Positions 32,945 to 44,668 of a DNA stretch of 64,000 nucleotides are shown here, in pieces (the first letter of the stretch is position 1; each line of letters starts with the position of its first letter). Both the position numbers and the translations under genes were made by a program. The DNA comes from Didymella arachidicola (taxonomy: Eukaryota > Ascomycota > Dothideomycetes > Pleosporales > Didymellaceae): assembly GCA_016630955.3 (NCBI GenBank), contig CM049993.1:310001-374000 (forward strand), written 5' to 3'. The notes beneath the pieces are model-generated. The model saw nothing but the letters and a program-made list of their open reading frames with translations, did not search any database and had not been told where the DNA came from.

Positions 32945-34085
32945 ATGCCTTACCCCGAGACCACTGACGCGTTTGCCGTCAACGACATCAAGAACTGGAG
33001 CACCTTCAAGCGCCAGGAGGTATGTTCTACAACCAAGTAGTCGTGTTATGGCTACTAACAATGAACAGCTTCCCCTCAAGAAGTTTGAGGACTACGATGT
33101 CGACATTGCTGTAGATGCCTGCGGTGTCTGCGCTTCAGACATCCACACAATCACCGGTGGTTGGGGCGAGGAGATCCCTCTACCTCTGTGCGTCGGACAC
33201 GAGGTTATTGGCCGCGTCGTCAAGGTTGGTTCTAAGGTCACGAAGCACAAGGTCGGAGACCGCGTTGGTTCTGGTGCCCAGGTCGGTGCCGATCTCACTT
33301 GCGCTCAGTGCAAGGCCGATCAGGAGAACTACTGCCCCAACCAGGTCGACGCGTACGGTGCTAAGCACCCTGACGGCACTGTCGCCCAGGGAGGCTATTC
33401 ATCGCACGTACGCGTTCACGAGTACTTCGTCTTCCAGATTCCCGAGAACCTCGAGACACACATTGCAGCACCCATGCTGTGCGCCGGTATCACCACATTC
33501 TCACCCCTCAAGAGGCTAGGTGCTGGGCCTGGCAAGAAGGTTGGCATCATCGGTCTTGGAGGTCTTGGTCACTTTGGTGTTCTGTGGTCTGTTGCTCTTG
33601 GTGCTGAGACCACTGTCATCTCCCACACTCCCAACAAGAAGGAGGACGCCCTGAAGATGGGTGCTAAGGACTTCATCGTAACCAAGGAGAAGGGCTGGGC
33701 GGAGAAGCACAAGTTCGAGTTCGACTTTGTCATCAACACAGCTGATGCGACCGACAAGTTCGATCTGTCCGAGTACTTCTCCATCCTCAAAGTTAACGGC
33801 ACCTTCCACATGGTCGGCTTCCCCGACAACCCGCTCCCCGCCATGCCCGCCCAGACTTTCGCTCCCAACGGCTGCTACATGGGCGCATCGCACATTGGCA
33901 ACAGGCCTGAGATGGAGGAGATGCTCCAGCTCGCGTCGAAGCAGAACATCAAGAGTTGGATCGAGACCATCGACATCAGCGAAGAGGGCTGCAAGCAGGC
34001 CGTTGAGCGCGTCTACAAGAACGACAACGTCCGCTACAGGTTTACCCTCACCAACTTTGACAAGGTCTTTGGCAAGCGCTCGTAG
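32945..34085 (+). CDS. zinc-dependent NADP alcohol dehydrogenase (ADH6/cinnamyl-alcohol type)
   Basis: Two exons (32945-33019 and 33069-34085, 49-nt intron) give 363 residues starting MPYPETTDAFAVND, the usual beginning for this fungal group. Catalytic zinc ligands are Cys46 in CGVCASDIH and His68-Glu69 in CVGHEVIG. The cofactor fold shows GIIGLGGLGHFGV, followed by SHTPNKK whose Ser/Lys residues suit NADPH. The structural-zinc loop reads GADLTCAQCKADQENYC: three of the usual four cysteines are present (103, 106, 114) and the first is Asp100. Members of the family reduce aldehydes, including aromatic ones, in the cytosol. It is followed 290 bp later by CTF8 on the same strand, with no functional link expected. 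Confidence 0.93.
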
Positions 34086-34377
34086 AGCGTTGGTGTAATG
34101 AGCAACGATCCCGTTCTGGCACGATGAGCACATAGATACCAAAATAATGAGAATATGAACCATCACTAAGTTTCTAAGAAAGTGACATTGATGCCGTCAT
34201 GCCCCGCAACGCGCCGGCCCAAGCGTCGCGTTGCGCCCCACGCGTCTTGCGCGCCTGTATTTCTACACTGTGACAGCGCATCCCAGACAACAACACCAGC
34301 CCGCGGCTCCCACCTCTCGTCCTCGCGGCCCGCCACAGCGTCAATACGATCGCTCACCTTCACAATTCCCACCAATA

Positions 34378-34833
34378 ATGCCATCCGTTCCCCTCCATCC
34401 ACCATCCCAGCGCCCCTCGTCTGCCATCTCGAATCCCCTCCCGCCGCTCTTGCACACGCCCACTGGTCTTGCACTGCTCGAAATTCAAGGCACAATCCAC
34501 TTTCCGCCGCCCTCGGCGTCGGCGACATCGACCTGCGTGGGCAAGCTCGTGTTCCCGCTGTACAACCCCGAGCTAAATGGCCAAGCCGATGCAAAGTGGA
34601 TGAAGAGGGTGTATCTGTACGTCGGCGAGAACCAGAGGATGGTTGGCGAGTGCAAGAAGTTGGCGAAGCCGTTTGCTGTTGTGAGGCGCAGGGAGGCGGA
34701 TGGGGATGTGGGGATGGGAGGCGCAGAGACAGAAGCGGCAGGGGAGGAGCTGGAGATTGTCGAGGTGGTCAAGCATAAGCTTGTGTTCTCTGGGCGGCCG
34801 GAGCCGGTGGGCGGCGGCACAGAGGCGCGCTGA
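34378..34833 (+). CDS. CTF8: chromosome transmission fidelity protein 8 (Ctf18-RFC subunit)
   Basis: Ctf8 with Dcc1 and Ctf18 forms the alternative clamp loader needed for sister-chromatid cohesion. The 151-residue single exon contains the whole Ctf8 domain: LALLEIQGTIHFP, GKLVFPLYNP, WMKRVYLYVGENQRMVGECK, LAKPFAVVRRR and, after a short acidic/Gly insert, LEIVEVVKHKLVFSGRPEPV. The ATG at 34378 is the first in frame; the longer upstream frame starts with TTG. The N-terminal 30 residues are Pro/Ser-rich and probably disordered. The gene converges with the dioxygenase gene, with 158 bp between stops. Identification from motifs is strong. Confidence 0.92.
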   Translation: MPSVPLHPPSQRPSSAISNPLPPLLHTPTGLALLEIQGTIHFPPPSASATSTCVGKLVFPLYNPELNGQADAKWMKRVYLYVGENQRMVGECKKLAKPFAVVRRREADGDVGMGGAETEAAGEELEIVEVVKHKLVFSGRPEPVGGGTEAR

Positions 34834-34991
34834 GACACGTTGGAAACCTGTAAGAGGATAAGCGACGGGACGCGACACGATTGCATGGCCACCACATGCG
34901 GCTATCGCATGAGTTTGGCGCTACCAACGACTTCACGACCGAGCGAGCGCACACGATTACGAGCCTGGAACGAGCGATTGTGTATTGAAGA

Positions 34992-36540
34992 TCATACGCT
35001 GGCGCCTACATCATACTCGACGTCCGTCCGGATCACGTACTTTGCGCCCTCAACCACACCCGTGCCCTCGTGCAGCAGCGCGCCCGCTGCCTCGCCGTGC
35101 GGAAACACCGCTACACTGCCCATGATGGGCTTGACGGGGTACGCGTTAATCACACCGTCCTTGACGCTGGGGATAAAGAACGTCGTCTCGCCACCGCGGA
35201 AGTCGTCGTTCAGGTAGATGAGGAACGTGAACAGACTCGACTGGCGGGCATCAGACGGCGAGGAATCATACTGGTACGCATCGGTCACAGGATCGATGCC
35301 TGAGGGTGGCCAAGCACCATCTACACCAACAGATTAGCATACGCAGAAGGAGATTGGTTTATGGATAGCTCACCGATGTGACACCGGTACTCTGCACCGG
35401 GCACGTATCGATACACCCTGAATCTTCTGTTGATCCCTCTGACCTTTCTCCCGCCTACGTTCTCAGGCACGAACGCTTTCACGCGGTCCCACAGTTTGTT
35501 GTGAAATGCCTGGTCCACAATCCAGTAGAAGTTGTGTGCGAGGATGCTCGTGTCTTCACCCTGTGGCCGCATCGGTGCATCCGGGATGAACTCCATTGTC
35601 TCCCCTGCTGCAACAATTGATGAGCATTCCTCGGGCGAGAGTACGTCTCGGATTAGGCGCAGATTTGGTACAATTGGGTGGTGGTATACTTCTGTTTTTG
35701 GGCCTTGGCCGAGGAAGACTGTGTCATCTTGCGAGGCAAAGAGAACTGCGGGGTGGAGGTTCGGCGGCTTGCGCAGAGCTGCGGGTGTGGTTTCAATGAT
35801 ACGGAATTTGGTCTTGTCGATGGGTGAAGTTGTGAAGATCGATTTGTCTTCGATGCTGCGGCGCAGCTGGCGTGTTGGTTCTGTAGCTGGCCGCAAGTTC
35901 CATGTCTCTTGAAGAGAGATTGGACCCGAATTTGCATCAATGCCATTCGATGTCGTGTCTGTAGGACCAGTGACGCGGAGGATGGCATCCAAGACCTGAA
36001 CTAGTTCTTCGTTGCTGGCGTTCTTGCCAACGACTGTTTGGTCGGGTACTTGGACGTGGATCGACAGTCCAGAAATGACATCCAGGGTACGCACCCAGCG
36101 ACATAGCGCACCCAGCGAGGGCGTCTCCTTTCTAATCCGCATCTCTGCCAGCAGGATCATGGCGTCGGTGTACTTGCCATCTGTAAGTGCGGCAGAGATG
36201 CGTGCAGTGAGATTGCTATTCTCTGCTCGGAGTCAGTGCTGTAGACTGAGAGATAACATCTTAGCATACCGGCTGCAGCCATGCCTGTAGTACTAGCTTG
36301 ACGGAAGTTGTACACTGCTGCTCGCAGGTCTTTGCACGCTTTTGACTTGATCAATGCTGGATGTTCTGTCAATGACTGGAGCGTCTCTACAGCGATCTCC
36401 ATCTCTTCTAGTGAAACGACTGCATGAATGCTTGGGGCCCCCAGTGCTGCCTCCTTGTCGTGGGGCGGGCTAGGAAGGCTTGCCGTCGCCTGCTTCTTCA
36501 CAGCATTGCTAGCGGCATTGTTGCGCTTCCTCTTCGCCAT
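34992..36540 (-). CDS. prolyl 4-hydroxylase-like 2-oxoglutarate/Fe(II) dioxygenase
   Basis: Three exons (36540-36270, 36222-35374, 35320-34992; introns 47 and 53 nt) give 482 residues. The second splice creates the iron-binding HxD motif (His372-Ile373-Asp374, split codon G|AT), which is decisive evidence for the intron. The distal His is 457 in LLHEG, and Lys467/Arg471 in KYVIRTDV bind 2-oxoglutarate. The N-terminus has a basic putative nuclear signal (MAKRKRNN) and a helical region of about 250 residues that resembles the tetratricopeptide-type N-terminal part of fungal P4H-like proteins. The likely activity is hydroxylation of a protein side chain; the substrate cannot be read. No signal peptide, so not a secretory collagen-type enzyme. 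Confidence 0.87.
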
Positions 36541-37382
36541 GATGCGAAATCAATTGCCGGATGTCCCGACTCCTTCTGGCTGAGATACTACTCGATAGTC
36601 TTGTGGAAAGCTCAAAGAGTCACTTAGTATCGTGAAGGCTGCTCGAACACTTGGTTGATATAAGATGTCTCGTTACACATGTGGAGCGGTGGCGTTCGAG
36701 GATGAAAATCCTATCGATAAGACTCAAACTAACCTAATCTGGCGAGACACTCGAAGAACGTCGTTGCTGAACTCAGCGCTCCCGCATAGCAGCAAATGCT
36801 GCGCCCTGCGTCAGGGCCCTTTTTCGAGTTTCTTCTCCTCATATTTCAAGAGGCGATAGCCGACGTTCAGCGACAGTTGCTGTAGCCCGATGCTAGACAG
36901 GGGACAGTGAGCTTTTTCGCACTGTAGACTACGACATCCCGCCCCCTAAAAGAAAACACTCTGGTCAGTCATAGGCCACGGGAGGTTTGCAAGTAAAGCT
37001 GAGACCTTACGGGGTCCTATATGACATGGGGTTAGTCGGGATGGCTCGCAGCATCGACGAGAACTTATGCGGACCCGTCTTCAGCCGTGTCATTGCCCAT
37101 GCAGCAGCATCCTGACTATTCAGCCCATCCCTTAATGTTGCAACGAGCTCATCTCCGGCTGGAGTGAGTTCTTATCCTGAACAATTTGACGCAAGCCTTG
37201 TCCTCACCGTGGCGGCTCGCTTAGTACAGTGCAATTACTTTATGCGGTTGGCCCGGCCCGGCGGCTTCTTAGACGAGCTCGAGAGCAGTACGTGTAACTT
37301 GCAAGGTATAAGAAAAGCTCAGGTTACGAGCAAGCCTCAGAGTTTTACTTCTTTCACCACTACTTTTGGATTCCGTCTCGAA
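36541..37382. other. intergenic, divergent promoter of dioxygenase and CBM1 genes
   Basis: No further open frame with evidence. The spacer is a shared upstream region for two divergent genes. Confidence 0.4.
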
Positions 37383-38294
37383 ATGCGTTTCAGCACAGCT
37401 GGCAACGTCGCGCTTCTGGCGGGCTCGGTGTATGCAGTGGTTGGAGACTGGCAGCAATGTAAATGTCCTGATTCGAACTCGCACATTGAGACTGATAGCG
37501 TTCAGGTGGTGGGATCAGCTGGAGTGGAGACACATCATGCGGCACAGGCTCTGGCTGTGTGAAGATCAAGTGAGTTGGCACAAATTCGAGATAGCAGAGG
37601 CATTCCTGAAAGCAAACAGTGATTATTACTCGCAATGTCAGCCTGGAGCGGCCGTGACTACTCTTATTACCTCATCCAAGGCAACTGCAACTGCTACAGA
37701 AAGTAGTGTAGCAGCGACACCCAGCGCTCCTGCCGCGACTGGCACGCCAGCAGGTTCTGGCCCTGGCACCACGCTTCAGAGCGGCTACTACTGGATTCGA
37801 GGTACGTCGTTGCAACTTATTTCCTTTCCCCCCACTCAGTGACAATTGCTAATGTTACATCAGCTGTGGCTGCACCAAACTTCCACAAGTACATGCAAAC
37901 AAAGCCTTTGTATGCCACTGGTGCTGCTCTTCTCGGAGACTACACTACCGCAGGTCAGTTCCAGGTCGTTGATGGTCAGCTTGTCCAGCTTGTCTCAGCA
38001 CCCGGCGCAGCTGTCAAGCTTTTGTACGCTGTCGTGTCAGAGATAAGGTACATTAACGAGAACTCATTATCTGTAACTTTCTCCGCAACAAAGAACACCT
38101 ATGGTCAGTTTGCATGGCAGGGTGATGGCTTGACTTGGAGCGTCGCGGGAGTGACGAGACCTAACTCTGCGGCTTGGTATGTGTGTACCGGACAGCAGCT
38201 TTTCATTAATCTGGGCAACTATCTGTACCAGACCCCGGCTGGCTGCGTGGATCAGACGATTCACTATTACAATGACAAGACTGCGAACAACTAA
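37383..38294 (+). CDS. secreted CBM1 protein with a Ser/Thr linker and an unassigned C-terminal module
   Basis: Four exons (37383-37458, 37506-37569, 37620-37801, 37864-38294; introns 47, 50, 62 nt) encode 250 residues. Signal peptide (1-18) leads into a fungal-type cellulose-binding module, read across three exons: WQQCGGG, SGDTSCGTGSGCV and NDYYSQCQPG, with the conserved aromatic residues and the CBM1 cysteines. A Thr/Ser/Ala-rich linker (about 60-95) follows, then a 145-residue domain starting YYWIRAVAAPNFHKYMQTKP, repeated QLVQLV motifs and a Cys pair. The C-terminal module is not catalytically recognisable. The single-exon frames here are shadows: only this splice combination yields the CBM1. 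It probably binds plant cell-wall cellulose or chitin. Confidence 0.85.
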
Positions 38295-38427
38295 AACTAG
38301 CTCCGTACCAAAGCGAGCGACTAGCTGCTCTGCTTAGTCGCTTGTCCAATCAATACTTTCACACATGCCTGGCACGTGTGACGGCCGGTATACTGCTTCT
38401 CCGTCGCCTCGTCTCCCTCTGCTATCC

Positions 38428-39076
38428 TCACAGTACCATCATCTCACACACCCAAGTCTGTTCAAGTATGTGTCGCTGTCTGGTATTTAGCCCTGTCCGG
38501 AGGTATTCGTGCTTCTGATTGAACCCGCTTTCAGCACAACATGGTGAACTATAGAAAGTTGGGCCGTTGAAACTGCAATTTTTCTGGCGTTGCCAGACTT
38601 TGGGATCGGAGACATGAGACAGCTGAAGGCACTCCATGCGCGGGGGCATGTTTCTCAGATTTGGAAGTCCGGTTGCGGAGATGTCCTGTAGCTGCGAAAG
38701 GGCGCCGCTTACATGTTGCCAACGGCTAAATCGTCGTGGTACTAGAAACATACGAGATGATTAAGAGAGGAAAATTCGTCCGAAGATGAGGTGTAACAAT
38801 GCCAGATAACCCTGTCTCGGTTGCCGGGATTTTGTGAGCAGTCTAAGGACTTCCAAGGTTCAGCAGGACCAAGCACGGAGTCTTGTATGCCGCAAAAGAA
38901 GACAACATGCTCGCACCTCCGTCGTACTGGTATGGTGTTGTACGCGATATTGGTTTCCGGACAATGGTGACATTTAGCTGGGCGCGTGTCGGTCTCTGTG
39001 TCGGTTTTGATGATGAGATCTTCACACAGAAGGGAGACTCCCCTCAAAAATAGGACTCACCCTCGTAGCAAGTCAT
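38428..39076 (-). CDS. small Cys-rich protein, uncertain exon count
   Basis: An ATG at 39076 opens MTCYE, then after an 83-nt intron (39060-38978) the frame continues with KCHHCPETNIAYNT..RRRCEHVVFFC, a C/H-rich pattern like that of small fungal zinc-binding or secreted-effector-like proteins beginning MTCY. Exon 2 ends at a stop at 38742 (83 residues). Alternatively a second intron (38753-38692, GTATGT donor, CGCAG acceptor) leads to an in-phase exon 38691-38428, for 167 residues; I prefer this because exon 3 also carries Cys residues and reads through. There is no signal peptide. No family recognised, and transcription is unproven. Confidence 0.45.
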
Positions 39077-39375
39077 TGTGAGATTTCTCGCTATTTCAAT
39101 GCTTTCAAATGGAAGCGATATGAGATGAGAAAACTCCTGCCTTTCGTTGAGTGATGAGCTGTATTCCGAATATGGGAACGGTAGGTCTCTTTAATATTCT
39201 ATAGCACAATGTGTCTAGGAAACCAACATGAAGTTAAGGGATCCAAATGATGATATTAAACTCGCTAGTTGGGTATCTTTTAGCAAAGTGTAAGAACTCG
39301 AAAAGACAGTATTTCAATTTGGCCCTCAAGATGTGCAAGGTCCGCTCGATCTCGACGTCAATGTGTTTCAACCAC

Positions 39376-42300
39376 CTAGACTCTGACCACGACATTGATG
39401 CCCAAGCCGCGAGCTTCACGGATGCAGCACGCCAGGCATGTCCTCTCCACACGCCCGATGACTGCATGAAACCCTCTTTCTGCACACCAAGCTCTAGCCA
39501 GAAGCTGACGGTCTGGAGAGCCGCGTGCATCTAGGACGAGGACGGTCTTGTGATCATCGTGGCCTGCGCCTTCTTCGTACCCCTCTCTCAAAAGCGTCGA
39601 TGACGAGCAAGTGGGCATATTACTAGCTAATACCGTGAAGGGTGGCACGAAGTCTGGGTCCAGCACCTCTGACACTTGAGCAACTTTGTACTTATATGAC
39701 ACATGAAGGGGATGCACAACCACTGGCCCTGTCAGCGTCGTCAAATCGGCCTGCTCATCGTCCGTCTCGGGAACGTAGCTGCGCTGTGGTGCAAGGTCCG
39801 CCGCTTCAGGAGGATGTGACAGTAAAGGCTCGAAGCCATGACTGTTGCGGCGCGAGAGCTTCGTGCTCATGCTTCGCTTTGAAGAGCTATGCGACAATGT
39901 GCCGGCCAGGGATCGTTTATGAGCCACATGTCGCGGACTCGCTGCCGATGTAGAAGCTGGTGCGAAGCAGGGCCAGGATGTGACGAAGTGAACCTCGTGA
40001 GTAAGCGAAAAAACATAGTCCTTGGCGTCCCCACTCATTTGGAAAGTGGCTGACGGGGTGTACACGTACTTCTCGACTGGGCGGTCTGCCTCGGTGTCAT
40101 CGTCAATCAGATCAATATTGAGCGGTGTCAGGTCCCATTGTGCAAAGTGGATCGGTGGTTGAGTACTGTTCTCTGGATCCTGTGGCATGACCAAGTCTGT
40201 AGACCTGTTCGGGACGTCTGTGCTGGCAGGTAGAATAGATGAGTCTATCGCAACGAGATCTTGCTTGGTTGTCGACCGGACCATCACAGGTACTTGCTCG
40301 CTGCGTATGCTATGCCAGCCGTTAAATGCACCATCCGGAAGTGTGTCCACATGTATCCAGCCCATGCATTCTTGGGCTCCTCTTGAGCAAGCCATGACCC
40401 TGCCGATGATGGAGGTTTTGCTCCACCAACTTTTGCCGTCATACACAAATCCCCCATACAGATCGGCTGTGTCCCCGAGTGCGGCAATGGCTGATTGATC
40501 GTTTTCGAGTATCGTGGATATGAGGAAGTGGGAGATGGCCTCTCCGGGCAATATTAGACCTGTGAGAAAGGAGCGACTAAGCCAGCCCCCAATATCACCA
40601 ACTGACGGCTTCGAGTCATCTGCTAATGATAGAAGGGTACTTGATAATGGAATCCGAAGTGACTTCGAGTTGTTACGCCTGACTGTCGGCTTCTGGACTC
40701 GTCCAAAGTAATCGTTCAATTGATGGTTTGTGGGGCGTGGAGTCTGCAGAGGTGTACCATAGACACTGACAACAGAAGGCGTTGTTGGGTTGAAAGACCA
40801 AGCGCTTGGAGGTGCAGGCTGCATCGTGCGTTCAGCGTTTTGACCCGGCACTCCAAGCTTGTCCGCCAGCGTATTCAAGATCAAATCAATGGTCGGCCAC
40901 TTTAGCGTTTCTGCAAAGTGCAAAAGTCCTGAAAGCTGACGCGTTTGATGCTGGGGAAGGAAGATAATATCGGACATGGGCATCTCTTTTGGTGTGCCTC
41001 CACCAAAGATCGATAGTAGTCCGCGTTTCTCTTGCACCGGTGTCAGGGCACTCTCATCGTCGCCCTTGATCACTAGAATATTCTCCAAAAACCGGCGCGC
41101 CAACATAATGTCCCAATCCGTCTTCCTGGTAGTGAGACCAGCAAATAGTCCTAGTTCCTGTGCGCTGACTTGCGTCTGATTAGCCACCTCGCCAGCCCTA
41201 GATGCGGATACTGCATCCAGTCTCAGCAATAACTCGCACGACAGGCTAATCTGAAGCAGCAGAATATCCCTTTCTGTCCAAAGTGGTACTGCTTCGTCAG
41301 TGGGTACCGGATCGGGGTCGCTGAACAAGACCTGGCCGAGTCTAATCCTCCATTCCACCAGACTAAAATCATGCCAAATCCCCTTGAGGTTGAGGACCCT
41401 AAGAATCGCAAGTATCTGAACCTGCAAGCCTACAGGATCGAGGTTTGCGCCAGCATAGCCAGGTGGTGTGAGGAATGTGCCGAACAGATGACCGTACAGA
41501 TCACCGGAAGTCTGATTGTTCAGGATGGTAATTCGTTCTGGACTTTGTTGAAATGCTTCGTAGAGATCCTGGAACTCGATGAGCCGATTGTAAACCAGAT
41601 TCATGTTGACGGGACGTATGCCAATACGCTCAGGGTTTGTTTGCAGGGCATCCTTGTTCCTCGTCCTCTCGAGAAACTCTTCGCTGTCCTCGTCGAACTC
41701 GGCTTCTGTGAGGAGATGGTCTGCTCGTGGCAACTCCACGAAGTGGATGAAGCCTATACTGCCGGGCTCGACACCCTGTGCACTCATCCAACTAGGTGTC
41801 TCGATTGCCTCCACCCCATATATCTTATGCTCCACTTCGCCGTTCTTTATCGATGTGACCTGCCCGTTGTGCGAACGTGATGTCGCAGCCGTATACGCTG
41901 GCTCTGATAGAGGATTCGAATCGGTAGCATCGATATGCTTCACTTCGCTGTCCCATGGGTACGAGACCGTCGGTGAGAGGCGGCCTTCAGCCTGCTTAGT
42001 ACTAAATCGTGGAGCACCTGAGAAGAGCGCATAAACAGCATCTCTTGTCAACAGATCCTGCTCATCACTCTCCTCCATTGCCGATCGAGATTGCGACGAC
42101 CGCGGCTCCTCAGCTGGCTGTACGGATGCGCTGAGCTGCGAAGCTTCTATGGGACTCTCCGGTCGAGCCAACTTCATATCGCTGTCCTCTTTTCGTTGAT
42201 ACGTTGACGACTCGATTGACCCTTTGGGTATCTCCACAACTTCGTCGACTGTTGCCGGCTTCAGCACAGGTAGAATTCTACCTAATGGCTCGGAGCTCCT

Positions 42301-42598
42301 TGTGGGGGTCTTCTCCGCGACTGGGGACTGTCGCAAAGACAGTGCATCTTCTGGGTGCACCTTTGTCTACAGACAGACCGATCCGTCAGCTGATGTACTT
42401 CAGTAGCGAAGGAGCGAGATAGACAAAGAAAATAGGCGGGCGTACATGTGCTTCATCGTGTTGCTGTGGCTTCTGTCTCCTTGTTGATCTCGTACGAAAG
42501 AACTGCGAGATCTTTTCTCTCTTACTCCGTTTCCGTTCCAGCTTGACGCCATCTCTTTCATCGTTTAGTTGCCTGCTTAGTCGTCGCATCATCGACAT
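39376..42598 (-). CDS. DUF8004-like large fungal protein of unknown function
   Basis: Exons 42598-42446 and 42366-39376 (79-nt intron) give 1047 residues. The first exon encodes a basic helix (MSMMRRLSRQLNDERDGVKL..RKRSKREK). The middle (about 330-430) contains the segments DLYGHLFGTFLTPPGYAGAN, GLQVQILAILRVLNLKGIW and DFSLVEWRIRLG, which I associate with the fungal DUF8004 family; no biochemical function is known to me. Long Ser/Thr/Pro-rich stretches flank this, with Ser/Arg-rich patches (SHSSSKRSMSTKLSRRNSHG), suggesting phosphorylation-regulated linkers. The first codon of the larger ORF (42360) is a GTG and reads TKVH from the spliced exon, which is why the upstream ATG was taken. Confidence 0.65.
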
Positions 42599-43460
42599 GG
42601 CGAGTGAGGTGAAGGCGGTGAAGCATGCTGGAGGAGGCCTCAGTAGATTCTAAATCCCTGGCCCCGGCAGTCAACAAATCTCTATGACTTGTTAGGCGAT
42701 ATGATCCCACCTAACACGTCAAGCAGGGCAGCCACCCTTGAAACCGAGTCCTGATCGTTGGAACGGCCCCGGGGCGGCCGCTCCCTGTCACACATCCTAG
42801 CGATCGCCAATCACGCACGCGCCCGCCTGAAGCACACCAACGGCCAGCTGCAGCTTGCAGCACATCTGACCATATCGCGGGCGCAAAGCTGACCAACGAT
42901 TCAGCTTCATACCAGGCAACGCGTCTCCGCGACAGGCACAACACGACGACTGCGCAGCGCGTGCGTCACAGCGCTATCCGCTATTCACTCAAGGGTGTCC
43001 GCCAATAATGACGACGTTGCTCGTTCTGCCGTTGTGGGTCTCTTGGCACGCGAGTGGAAAAACAGGGAAGCGTGAGACCCTCTCCAACGGTTGTCAACAC
43101 CCAGGTTTCGAGACTTGCAGCACTGATGATATGTGTCGTTTTAGATTCCTGTTACCTAAATGCTTTAGTTTACTCTGTAGTTAATCCACTACTCATACTC
43201 GAGCTTGTCGTCCCCCTTTACACACAGAGCCTTTCCTACTTTTGGATAGATATCTCATGCAGTTCTTAATCTCTGCTTAGGACAATGCGCTGTGCTGTGC
43301 ACGATACATGACTTCATAATAGCTGCACGGATTCAGCCAATCTCCCTTCCAAGTTCAGGAGCTCCCTGGAGCTTGCAATGTGCACGCCGCCTTTGTGCTT
43401 AGTCGCCGTATTGTTCGAAGCGCACCTTGTTCGCTTCCCAGACCTCCTTCATGGAGCAAA
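42599..43460. other. intergenic between DUF8004-like gene and the pseudogene
   Basis: 862 bp, promoter of the DUF8004-like gene and upstream flank of the pseudogene. Only short frames without motifs. Confidence 0.4.
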
Positions 43461-44460
43461 ATGTCCTCCAATGGATTTTTTGAAGCGTCTTCTAGATACG
43501 CCGAAGCTTACTCCAAAACTGAGCATCATGATTATCGTAGCTACATCTAGCCAGATAGGCTTCTCGAACGAAGCGATGACCTTTCTAACTCCAGCTATCT
43601 TTTCGCAGACCACATGCCACAGCAGTATCTTTGGACGTTGCTGTCACGTTGGAGTCGACGGCCGTCTGTGACGCTAACCACAGACCCTTCTGACGTGCCG
43701 GTGCCCATTCATCCTGGCTCACCATCGATGATCATGAAGGCCCTGGCCGTTCCTTGTGGACAATGTGAATACTTGAAGACGCAATCCAAAATCAACCTGA
43801 AGATGCTGAACGAATGCCTCACTGATTTGAATATCAAAGAGACCGAGGCAGGTGCCGTCAAGGACCTGGTCGAGAACCTACAGAGTAAATTGGACCAAGC
43901 ACAGATCAATCTTGAGCTGAAGCAAGCGCACTCCAGGCGTGAACCTGCAAATAAGGATGATCATTTGTTGCTGCAGGCGGCTCGGCCCAAACTTCACGTT
44001 GGGATATCTAACGAGTTGGCAGCACACTTACTAAGCAGCAGAAAGAGGTTACCAAAGGTGTTGGCTCGCTGGTAGCTGATCACGAACAAGAGCTATAGGT
44101 GAGAGATAAATACATCGAGGGCCTTCAAGATCAGCTTGAGATGCATGAGTACATCGAAGGCACAATAGGGGCCGAATTGGACTACAAAATCACGGACTTT
44201 GAGACCGGGCTGCGTAATTTGATTATTTGAAGCGCGACGTTGATGATAAGGCTATGGAGTATACTGCTAAGCACTAGCAACAGTTTGAGTGACGTCTCAA
44301 CGATACTGGATCAATGTTGTATGCGCATTGCCGTCCTCGAGGAAGAGAATCGGACGCTTTAGGCTCAGCTCTCAATTGAGGAAGATTTGGGCGAGGATGA
44401 CTTGTCAAATGGAGAGGACAATAGAGATGGCACAGCACTACACTTACTTTTCGATACTCG
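43461..44460 (+). pseudogene. decayed coiled-coil protein gene
   Basis: From an ATG at 43461 the reading frame is interrupted by a TAG at 43548, reopens for about 175 codons (KTQSKINLKMLNECL, LVENLQSKLDQAQINLEL, heptad pattern typical of coiled coil), then shifts frame near 44020-44040. In the new frames helical segments such as DKYIEGLQDQLEMHEYIE and RIAVLEEENRTL continue but are broken by TAG at 44096, 44275 and 44360 and TGA at 44290. Most of the stops are compatible with CAG-to-TAG (or CGA-to-TGA) change, i.e. C-to-T mutation in CpA/CpG context as in RIP. Another possibility is a multi-intron gene I did not resolve; no splice set restored a frame. Confidence 0.5.
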
Positions 44461-44668
44461 TCGAAAAACCTGGGGTATCACACAACATCATCTAGGGTTA
44501 TTGTTATATAATATCTTGTGTGGTGTCTTCAGACTCGTCAACATAGCGCAAAGTGAAGCGCGCTTGATTCATGCAAATCACGCTAGCAACAGTGCACGAT
44601 TCGAGTCCGCTGCCTAGACGCGTTGGGGTAAACACCAAAGAAACACGCCCACAATCCAGCACGACGTC

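Noticed and set aside
33516..34166. 216-codon minus-strand frame opposite the alcohol dehydrogenase
   Set aside because: It lies entirely antisense to a firmly identified gene, with codon-shadow composition (Leu/Val rich), so it is a shadow.
44580..44620. tRNA-like B-box (ATTCGAGTCC)
   Set aside because: No matching T-stem or acceptor stem, and no D-arm upstream; a similar string near 30845 (reverse strand) was rejected for the same reason.
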